Origin: an uncultured Treponema sp.
Lineage (GTDB): Bacteria > Spirochaetota > Spirochaetia > Treponematales > Treponemataceae
NCBI GenBank assembly: GCA_905373565.1
Contig: CAJPTT010000028.1
Span: forward strand, 1 to 12,386
DNA: 12,386 bases
Direction: 5' to 3'
The stretch's first letter is position 1. Each line of letters opens with the position of its first letter. Under the pieces are notes generated by a model, which saw only the letters and a program-made list of their open reading frames with translations, was not told the DNA's origin and searched no databases. Below are positions 1 through 6,076 of this stretch, piece after piece. The translations under genes were made by a program, and so were the position numbers.

Positions 1-13
1 CATTTGAACCGCG

Positions 14-50
14 AAGAGGTTCAACTCTGGTTGAACAGCCTCTTTATTTT
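14..50 (+). terminator. Probable intrinsic terminator of an upstream + strand unit
   Basis: The arms AAGAGGTTCAAC (14-25) and GTTGAA + CCTCTT (30-35, 39-44) pair over 12 bp with a 3-base bulge (36-38) and a TCTG loop. A T-rich tract (TTTATTTT, to 50) follows. The inner GTTCAAC/GTTGAAC part is also a perfect 7-bp palindrome. The gene it would terminate lies left of the window, so its role is inferred. Confidence 0.65.
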
Positions 51-91
51 GCGGGCATATCAGAAAACCGCTTGATAAGGTTGCCTTTTAC

Positions 92-120
92 TTGACTGAT
101 TTTTTCTTTTATGCTAGCGT
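92..120 (+). promoter_or_regulatory. Candidate sigma70-type promoter for the acyl-CoA synthetase gene
   Basis: A -35 box TTGACT (92-97) is followed by 17 bases and an extended -10, TGC + TAGCGT (112-120). The -10 hexamer is only a 3/6 match, but it keeps the key T, A and final T and has the TG extension. The expected transcription start is about base 127, which is the A of the ATG, so the transcript may be leaderless. Confidence 0.45.
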
Positions 121-126
121 TTCGGC

Positions 127-2049
127 ATGGATGACATCACACTGCCGCAATTGTTGCAACAAATTACAAAAAAATATCCGAATATTGCAGCTCAGTATTC
201 AAAGAATGAGCAAGGCGATTTTATTCCCCTCTCCTACTCCGATGTTTTTGATCGGGTATTGAGTTTTGCAGGCGGACTTTTATCCCTCGATATCACACGC
301 GGGGACAGGGTTGGCCTTATCGCTGATAACAGGAAAGAATGGTACCATGCGAGCATGGGGATTATGGTGCTCGGAGCTTGCGACGTTCCGCGCGGCTGTG
401 ATGCAACCGAACAGGATTTGATCCGCATCTTATCCTTTGCAGAATGTACAACAGCGGTCATAGAAAACCAAGACCAATTTATAAAAATCCTTAAAAATCA
501 ACAGCAATTTCCGTTGCTAAAAACAATCATCGCTTTTGATCCTATCAATATTCAAGATGAAGAACTTAAAGCAAAGGGTGATATTTCCCGCTTTGCAATG
601 TACCGCTATGATGAGATTATCGAACGGGGTATCGCATACCGGCAAGAGCACCCCGATGCGGTTGAACAGGAGTTGGAAAAAGGCGTCGATACGGAAGTTG
701 CGACCATCATTTTTACCTCCGGCACGACAGGCGATCCTAAGGGGGTTATGCTGACACATAAAAACTTTATTGTGCAGTTGGATGATTTGAAAAAGAGGGT
801 TATTCTGTATCCCGGCGAAAAGGCTATCGTAGTACTACCGGTATGGCACAGCTTTGAACGGCTCTGTGAATATGTTATTTTGGCTTCTGCAGCAGGTATG
901 GTATACTCAAAACCGGTCGGGAGCATTCTGTTGGCGGACATTGCGAAAACCAATCCGGCCTTATTCCCGTCCGTGCCGCGTATTTGGGAGTCGGTCTATA
1001 CCGGTGTTTTTAAAGCGATGAAGCAGGCGGGCGGCATTAAACAGAAACTGTTCAGCTTTTTTGTTGGAATCGGCCTATTTCATGCTCACCATGCGCGAAA
1101 TGTAACGGGACAAAATCCTCACTTTGCGCCTCATACAAAAATTACCCGGCCTCTTCTTTCCATTATACCGTACCTCATTTCCGCTCCGCTCTATGCACTG
1201 GGGAATGTGCTAGTGTTTAAAAAGATACGTACCAAACTCGGCACCGGCTTCCGGCAAGGCGTTTCCGGCGGAGGAGCCTTGCCGCCTAACATCGACGCTT
1301 TCTTTTGGGCTATCGGCGTAAGCGTTACCGAAGGATACGGGTTAACCGAAACCGCTCCGGTTGTGTCGGTTCGGCCGCTCGGCCGCCCCGTATTCGGTAC
1401 TATCGGAAAGCCGCTGTCATGTACAACGGTAAAGATTGTTGATGACACCGGAAAAGAGTTACCGGTTGGTCAACTCGGTACCGTTATGATCCGCGGTACA
1501 AGCGTTATGAAGGGATATTACAAACGACAAGATTTAACCGATGCGGTAATCGATAAGGACGGATGGTTCGACAGCGGCGATCTCGGCTTTAAAACGCTTG
1601 ACGGCGAACTCATCCTGCGGGGCAGAAAAAAGGATACAATTGTATTGCGGGGCGGAGAAAATATCGAACCGGTACCGATTGAAATGAAACTGCAAGAATC
1701 GCCGCTTATTGCACAGGCTGTAGTACTCGGACAAGATAAGCGCTTTTTAGGAGCGCTGATCGTCGCAGACGAAACCGAAGTAAAAAGCTATGCAGTAGAG
1801 CAAGGGATATTGGCAGCTTCATTTGAGGAATTACTGGCAAAGCCGGAAATAAACAAACTGTTTGAACGGCAAATCGCCTCGCTTATAAACCATGAAAACG
1901 GCTTTAAGCTCTTCGAACGGATTAATCGCTTTGCGCTCCTTGCCAAACCTTTTGAAGCAGGGGTTGAGCTTTCAGCAAAGCAGGACGTGATGCGGTATAA
2001 AATTACTTCGTTATATAGCAAACAAATTGACGCTCTATTCGCCGATTAA
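127..2049 (+). CDS. Long-chain fatty acid--CoA ligase (AMP-binding; possibly acyl-ACP synthetase type)
   Basis: This enzyme activates a long-chain fatty acid with ATP to an acyl-adenylate and passes it to CoA (or perhaps ACP), feeding exogenous fatty acids into lipid synthesis. The 640 residues are full length for the family. The ATP/AMP signature TSGTTGDPKG is at about 197-206, YGLTET at 404-409, GWFDSGDL at 479-486 and the hinge region GRKKD at 499-503, followed by GGENI at 509-513. LPVWHSFER (about 238-246) resembles the motif of the plant AAE15/16 and cyanobacterial acyl-ACP synthetase branch. A hydrophobic stretch at about 342-364 suggests membrane association. ATG 127 is the first start after an in-frame TAG (115-117). 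No Shine-Dalgarno sequence is visible before it. The C-terminal lysine region reads LSAKQDVMR rather than the common TxKxKR pattern. The ligase class is secure; substrate and acceptor are not. Confidence 0.93.
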   Translation: MDDITLPQLLQQITKKYPNIAAQYSKNEQGDFIPLSYSDVFDRVLSFAGGLLSLDITRGDRVGLIADNRKEWYHASMGIMVLGACDVPRGCDATEQDLIRILSFAECTTAVIENQDQFIKILKNQQQFPLLKTIIAFDPINIQDEELKAKGDISRFAMYRYDEIIERGIAYRQEHPDAVEQELEKGVDTEVATIIFTSGTTGDPKGVMLTHKNFIVQLDDLKKRVILYPGEKAIVVLPVWHSFERLCEYVILASAAGMVYSKPVGSILLADIAKTNPALFPSVPRIWESVYTGVFKAMKQAGGIKQKLFSFFVGIGLFHAHHARNVTGQNPHFAPHTKITRPLLSIIPYLISAPLYALGNVLVFKKIRTKLGTGFRQGVSGGGALPPNIDAFFWAIGVSVTEGYGLTETAPVVSVRPLGRPVFGTIGKPLSCTTVKIVDDTGKELPVGQLGTVMIRGTSVMKGYYKRQDLTDAVIDKDGWFDSGDLGFKTLDGELILRGRKKDTIVLRGGENIEPVPIEMKLQESPLIAQAVVLGQDKRFLGALIVADETEVKSYAVEQGILAASFEELLAKPEINKLFERQIASLINHENGFKLFERINRFALLAKPFEAGVELSAKQDVMRYKITSLYSKQIDALFAD

Positions 2050-2107
2050 AGAAAGCATCACACTTGCAGTAATTCTGTTCCGCATATTTTCCCCCTTCAA
2101 TTACGGC

Positions 2108-2127
2108 AGGCAGGATTCCACCTGCTT
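2108..2127. other. Short hairpin in the convergent gap between the synthetase and the 194-aa gene
   Basis: The 162-base gap (2050-2211) holds one small stem: GCAGG (2110-2114) and CCTGC (2121-2125) around a 6-base loop, extendable by a wobble and an A-T pair. Neither strand has a T-run directly after it, so it is a poor intrinsic terminator, although two genes must end here. Nothing else in the gap looks like a gene. Confidence 0.25.
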
Positions 2128-2211
2128 AAACGTTAGTCAAAAATACCGGTAACGACTCTTTGCGTCTGTTAAAATAACTTAAACATTGATGTGATAAGAA
2201 TGAAATACAAT

Positions 2212-2796
2212 TTAAAAATTAGCAAGAAAATAAATACCGAGAAAGATAGCCAGACGAGCTTTTTCTGCCGAAAACTTAGGCTGCGCCGTGAGGCATTCAA
2301 GATAATACCAAAAAAGTCCGAAATCCGGGTCGATACGAATTGCGTATTCTAAAAACCCGCTACTGTCAATTTGCTTTCCGAAGAGTAAAAGAACAACGTC
2401 ATGCAAAACACCGAGGCATTCGGGCAACAGTCTCGCATAATCTACCGGATTTTCCGCCTGCTGCATAGACTCGCAAAAGCAGCGGAGCCGGTATAAAACA
2501 TCTTCTTTTACGTCCTCGTCAGCTTTTTCAACCCACATTTTATCGACAAGCAGACGTACATTCTTTTCAAAGCTGCGGATGAGGTTGATTTGATAGTGCC
2601 GCGTAATCGGCTCGGTATCGGTAAATACCTGTTCAAAGGATCCTCCACTATGAAAAGCCCTCGCAATGAGCAGTGCTTGTACGGCAAGCGCTTCGGCATC
2701 CTCTGCAGATAGAAACGCCGGAAGATATTCAACTACAGCTTTATGTATTTGTTCCGGCAGTTGGATATCGGTATCGTTAAAGATAGATTTGAGCAT
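2212..2796 (-). CDS. Hypothetical protein, 194 aa, last gene of the minus-strand cluster
   Basis: I do not recognise this protein. It is rich in helix-forming residues and acidic (many E and D), with no signal peptide and no clear membrane segment, so it is probably cytoplasmic. The region at about 125-175 (a leucine-rich LLPECLGVLHDVVLLLFG stretch, then IRIDPDFGLFWYYLECL) could be a helical repeat of degenerate TPR type; this is a guess. It starts 38 bases after the stop of the TPR gene, on the same strand, so it is probably the distal gene of that unit. No good Shine-Dalgarno sequence precedes its ATG. A TTGACA hexamer lies in the gap (2825-2830, minus strand) but has no convincing -10 partner. 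The frame is open for 585 bases and shares the cluster's codon style, so I take it as real. Confidence 0.75.
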   Translation of the reverse strand: MLKSIFNDTDIQLPEQIHKAVVEYLPAFLSAEDAEALAVQALLIARAFHSGGSFEQVFTDTEPITRHYQINLIRSFEKNVRLLVDKMWVEKADEDVKEDVLYRLRCFCESMQQAENPVDYARLLPECLGVLHDVVLLLFGKQIDSSGFLEYAIRIDPDFGLFWYYLECLTAQPKFSAEKARLAIFLGIYFLANF

Positions 2797-2834
2797 GTCT
2801 AAAAATGGTCTTTAATTTATTTTTTGTCAAGTAG

Positions 2835-4829
2835 TTAGCGAATACTTCGTAACAAGGACAACAGCTGAGACATCTGCTGCCCGCGCGGGTCGGTGCCGTC
2901 GACGGTTTTTTCCGCCTTACTGCCGGTCTTTGCCGGATCGGTGTAAATGAGTACCGCCATATCGCCTTTCGTCATCCTATCGTAGTACCCCTTTCGCGTA
3001 AGCGTTCCTTCGGTAAGGTCTTCCGAAATGCGCCCTATCGTGAACGTCCCGAGTACGTCTTTTTCGTTGTACAAGAGCCCGATACCTTCATTCGCAATGG
3101 TGAGCGTTCCCTTCTTGACGATTTCGATAGTATAATCGGTAAAATCGCAGTCGCCCGAACCGATATCGATAACCGCTTCCGCTTGGGAACGTCCGGCAAG
3201 GCTGCCGATAACCGGCATTGCATGATTAAATAGACCGATGATGCGGCGGACAGCGTTGCCGAACCGGTCATTACCCGATCGGTACACCGTTAAAGTTTCC
3301 GCTTTTGAACCGGTACGCCCGACATAGAGGTCGAGCGTAATCTGTATATCCCGCTCATTTTCCTGCAAATTGACAATACCGAAATAATCGTTTCCGGCAG
3401 TACGCGCCTGTCTGAACGCCTCCGTATACGAACTGGGGCTATCCAAATGAGCGGAAACCGCAAAACGGCGATTGTAAGAAAGAATATCGTTTATCAGCGC
3501 CGCGGTGAGTTTTTCCGCTTCGGGGTGAAACACATTGGCCGCATTTACCTGATAAAAAAGCCCGACGGAAAGGTGCGCCTTGTTCAAATACAGCGGATCG
3601 ATCTTCCAGCGGTTCCGCACCGAGTGGTCAAGCATCTTGCTGTAGGCTTCTACCGTGTCGTTGATTCGGGCGGTGCTCTTTTCGATGGACTGAATAAATT
3701 CAAGCTGCTGTACGGCACGCTCGTAAAAGCCCTGCCGCATCAGGATATTGGCATACGCCTGCCGACTGTCCGTGTCATACGGGTACACCTTGAGGGCGCG
3801 CCGGTATTCATATAAGGCTTGATCGGTCATATTGCGGTTTAAAAAGGCATCGCCCTTTATGCGGTGCGCTCCGGCAAGCTCTTTCCGCTGAGTGTCCTCA
3901 AACTCAAAGGTCTGAACGGCGATATCCTCAAGCAGGGTGCGCATCAGTTCGTTTTCGGTATCGACGGAAAGCCCGATTTGCGCAGCTTCAAAGGCTTGTT
4001 TTTTTTGCGCAAGCTTCATTAAACAGAGCGCTTTTACGTACCACGCATCGGCGCGCTTACGGTCGCCCGCAATGCGCAAATCGGCTACGGACATCGCCTC
4101 GCGGTAACGGCCGGAACTGTATAAAATCGAACAAAGCAGCGCCCGCGCCTTGTCGTAGTCTTCGTCGATGGTCAGCGCCGCGCGGATACGCCCTTCCGCT
4201 TCGTTCAGGTTGCCTGCAAGGGCGGAAAGATAACCGGCAAAGTAATGCACCTGCGCGTTATCTCCGTGGTATTGCAGTGCGCGGCTGACGTAACTCTGCG
4301 CCGCTTTGATATTGCCCGTTTCGTGGCTGAGCAGCGCAAGCGACAGAAGCGCCTTGCGGTTCTCACTCTGGCGGCGGAGTGCGGCGGTGTACAGTTCCGA
4401 AGCATTGGTTAAACGGCCGCCCGTTACCTCGATTTCCGCCATGCCGAAGCGGGCATCAAGATTGTTCGGATAACGGTTCAGAATGCTCGAAAAAATCTTT
4501 TGCGCGTCTTCGATACGTCCGATACCGATCAGGATAAACGCATAGAGGTTTTCGATATCGACATCCTGCGGGGAGTAACGGCGCGCCTTTTCCGCGTAGA
4601 CAATAGCCTGATCGTATTCGCCCAGTGCGTAAAAACATTCGGCTAATCCCCGATACACGGCATTATAGGCGGGATTTTCTTTTAACGCCTGTTGATAGAG
4701 TTCTATAGCGCCGTACCAGTTTTCATGGTATTGCAGCTCCTTTCCTTTCTCAAAGAGTTGAATAGGAGAAGCCAAAAGAGGCAGCGAGACACAGAGCAGA
4801 AATATACTAAACAGACTATTTTTACGCAT
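2835..4829 (-). CDS. Exported TPR protein with a beta-rich C-terminal domain
   Basis: This is a 664-residue protein with an N-terminal signal sequence (basic MRKN, hydrophobic 6-19, likely cleavage near LLAS at 18-21), so it is probably periplasmic. Tandem TPR units follow: about eight at 22-293 (for example WYGAIELYQQALKENPAY and EYDQAIVYAEKARRYSP) and two more at about 321-388. TPRs bind partner proteins. Residues about 445-545 look like an alpha/beta domain of the TolB-N/CsgG-like kind. Residues about 565-632 (KKGTLTIANEG ... LGTFTIGRISEDLTEGTL ... KGDMAVLIY) look like a small beta-barrel similar in pattern to the FlgT C-terminal domain. Both domain guesses are pattern-based. AAGGAAG sits 4 bases before the ATG, giving a clear ribosome binding site. 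It follows the CorC gene by 11 bases. The Cys at position 13 is too early and badly placed for a lipobox. Its actual partner is unknown. Confidence 0.85.
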   Translation of the reverse strand: MRKNSLFSIFLLCVSLPLLASPIQLFEKGKELQYHENWYGAIELYQQALKENPAYNAVYRGLAECFYALGEYDQAIVYAEKARRYSPQDVDIENLYAFILIGIGRIEDAQKIFSSILNRYPNNLDARFGMAEIEVTGGRLTNASELYTAALRRQSENRKALLSLALLSHETGNIKAAQSYVSRALQYHGDNAQVHYFAGYLSALAGNLNEAEGRIRAALTIDEDYDKARALLCSILYSSGRYREAMSVADLRIAGDRKRADAWYVKALCLMKLAQKKQAFEAAQIGLSVDTENELMRTLLEDIAVQTFEFEDTQRKELAGAHRIKGDAFLNRNMTDQALYEYRRALKVYPYDTDSRQAYANILMRQGFYERAVQQLEFIQSIEKSTARINDTVEAYSKMLDHSVRNRWKIDPLYLNKAHLSVGLFYQVNAANVFHPEAEKLTAALINDILSYNRRFAVSAHLDSPSSYTEAFRQARTAGNDYFGIVNLQENERDIQITLDLYVGRTGSKAETLTVYRSGNDRFGNAVRRIIGLFNHAMPVIGSLAGRSQAEAVIDIGSGDCDFTDYTIEIVKKGTLTIANEGIGLLYNEKDVLGTFTIGRISEDLTEGTLTRKGYYDRMTKGDMAVLIYTDPAKTGSKAEKTVDGTDPRGQQMSQLLSLLRSIR

Positions 4830-4840
4830 AAATCTTCCTT

Positions 4841-5611
4841 TTATTGATCCTCATCTTTAACCGCAGCAATCTTTACCGTGTTTATTTTATGCCCGTCCAT
4901 ATCCTGAACGATAAAATCAAAGTTCTTCCACCGTACTTTTTCGTAACGTACGGGAATTTTTCCGAATAAATCAAATACAAACCCGCCGAGCGTTTCAAAT
5001 TCATCGGAGGGCAGCTCCGTATGCAGAGCTTCCGCCAGATCATCCATATCGACACGGGCATCGCAGAGCCAGAGTCCCTCTCCGATGGAAGAAATATCTT
5101 CGCCTTCATTATCGAATTCATCCTGAATGTCGCCGACAATCTCTTCGATAATATCTTCCATACAGACAATTCCCGAAATACCGCCGTATTCGTCAACCGC
5201 AATAGCAATATGCACATGGCGGCGCTTAAACTCCCGCAACAGACCGTCGATACGCTTGGATTCGGGCACAAAGAACGGCTTTCTGATAATCTTTTCCAAA
5301 TCGATCGGCTCTTTTTTTGCGAATGAATTGATTAAATCCTTCACATACAGGACGCCCACCACGTTATCGATTGATTCGTCATAGACCGGAAACCGCGAAT
5401 GTCCGCTTTCCGCCACCCGTTTCAGCAACTCTTCCGTTTCCATATCCAACGGAATAAAGTCAACGTCAATACGCGGTATCATCACTTCTTTTACTGCGGT
5501 ATCGGACAAGTCTACCACCCCGCGTATCATATCTTCTTTTTCTTCATTGAGCGCCTCCTGCAAAATCTCGGAAACCGCCCGCTTTTTTTTCAGTTTATCA
5601 AATATCCCCAT
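4841..5611 (-). CDS. CorC/TlyC-family CBS-pair protein
   Basis: A 256-residue cytoplasmic protein of the CorC/HlyC type. A short charged N-terminus is followed by a CBS pair (about 45-95 and 110-158) and a CorC_HlyC domain (about 175-250). Family signatures are VMIPR (43-47), GHSRFPVY (70-77) and VDEYGG-GIV-EDIIEEIVGDI-DE (139-165). It lacks the DUF21 membrane domain of longer relatives. CBS pairs bind adenine nucleotides, and CorC-type proteins are linked to divalent cation (Mg/Co) resistance or efflux. Spirochaetal copies are often labelled haemolysin TlyC; nothing in the sequence shows haemolytic activity, and I would not use that name functionally. AGGA lies 7 bases before the ATG, and the start is 2 bases after the ybeY stop, so translation is probably coupled. 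The neighbourhood with ybeY and phoH matches the proteobacterial ybeZ-ybeY-ybeX(corC) set. Confidence 0.93.
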   Translation of the reverse strand: MGIFDKLKKKRAVSEILQEALNEEKEDMIRGVVDLSDTAVKEVMIPRIDVDFIPLDMETEELLKRVAESGHSRFPVYDESIDNVVGVLYVKDLINSFAKKEPIDLEKIIRKPFFVPESKRIDGLLREFKRRHVHIAIAVDEYGGISGIVCMEDIIEEIVGDIQDEFDNEGEDISSIGEGLWLCDARVDMDDLAEALHTELPSDEFETLGGFVFDLFGKIPVRYEKVRWKNFDFIVQDMDGHKINTVKIAAVKDEDQ

Positions 5612-5613
5612 AC

Positions 5614-6075
5614 TTATTCCTGATAGATAACCGTATTATTATATTCTTTGAGTATTTTTTCCTGTAATTGCAGCATTTCTTGCTGCGGATCGTTATCGCT
5701 GTGATCCATCCCGCTCAGGTGCAAAATACCGTGTATCAGCAGCCGTTTTAATTCTTCATTCATCGCTACATTAAAAGTTTCGGCATTTGAGCGCAAACTA
5801 TCGAGGCTAATTACGATATCTCCCGCATTAAAACGCAAGGTTCCGTCTTCATCATCGTACTCGTCGCCCTGCTCAAAAGAAAGTACATCGGTCGGCGAGT
5901 CGATCTGCCGGTAGGTTTTATTCAGTTCGTGAATAAATGCATCGCGGCAAAACACAACGGATAAATCCCAGTTCGTGTACTCAAGTTGGGTAAGCACCGT
6001 CTCTAAAAAGGGCAAAATCTGTGCGCCCCATTTCGGTTCAGGGATATCCTGCCATGTAATTGCAATAGTATTCAT
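5614..6075 (-). CDS. ybeY: Endoribonuclease YbeY (rRNA maturation factor)
   Basis: YbeY is a zinc-dependent endoribonuclease that takes part in 16S rRNA 3'-end maturation and 70S ribosome quality control. The metal motif HGILHLSGMDH is complete, giving ligands His115, His119 and His125. The family motifs LNKTYRQIDSPTDVLSF (51-67) and GDIVIS (85-90) are also present. I chose ATG 6075 (153 residues, the usual family size) over the ATG at 6102. It has AAGGAAG 6 bases upstream and lies 1 base after the stop of the upstream gene, whereas the 6102 start would overlap that gene by 26 bases with no ribosome binding site. It sits between the 7TM-HD and CorC genes, a conserved setting for ybeY. Confidence 0.96.
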   Translation of the reverse strand: MNTIAITWQDIPEPKWGAQILPFLETVLTQLEYTNWDLSVVFCRDAFIHELNKTYRQIDSPTDVLSFEQGDEYDDEDGTLRFNAGDIVISLDSLRSNAETFNVAMNEELKRLLIHGILHLSGMDHSDNDPQQEMLQLQEKILKEYNNTVIYQE

Positions 6076-6076
6076 T

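Noticed and set aside
606..953. Open frame of 115 codons on the minus strand inside the synthetase gene
   Set aside because: It lies antisense to the ATP-binding signature region and shows no protein family features.
2131..2170. Terminator candidates around CGTTA...TAACG and AACGAC...GTC-T-GTT
   Set aside because: Stems are only 5-6 bp with long loops or bulges and lack an adjacent T-tract.
2825..2830. TTGACA on the minus strand as a promoter for the 194-aa gene
   Set aside because: At the proper distance the -10 position reads about CATTTT, a poor match; the gene is more simply the end of the cluster.
3447..3815. Open frame of 122 codons on the plus strand inside the TPR gene
   Set aside because: It is antisense to a clearly coding TPR region, has no ribosome binding site or known domain, and follows from the gene's codon bias.
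4779..4799. Lipoprotein signal in the TPR protein (Cys13)
   Set aside because: The cysteine is in the middle of the hydrophobic core and the preceding residues do not fit a lipobox; an ordinary signal peptidase I site near residue 20 fits better.
4841..5611. Haemolysin function for the CorC/TlyC protein
   Set aside because: The name is historical; the visible domains are a CBS pair and CorC_HlyC, which point to cation homeostasis.
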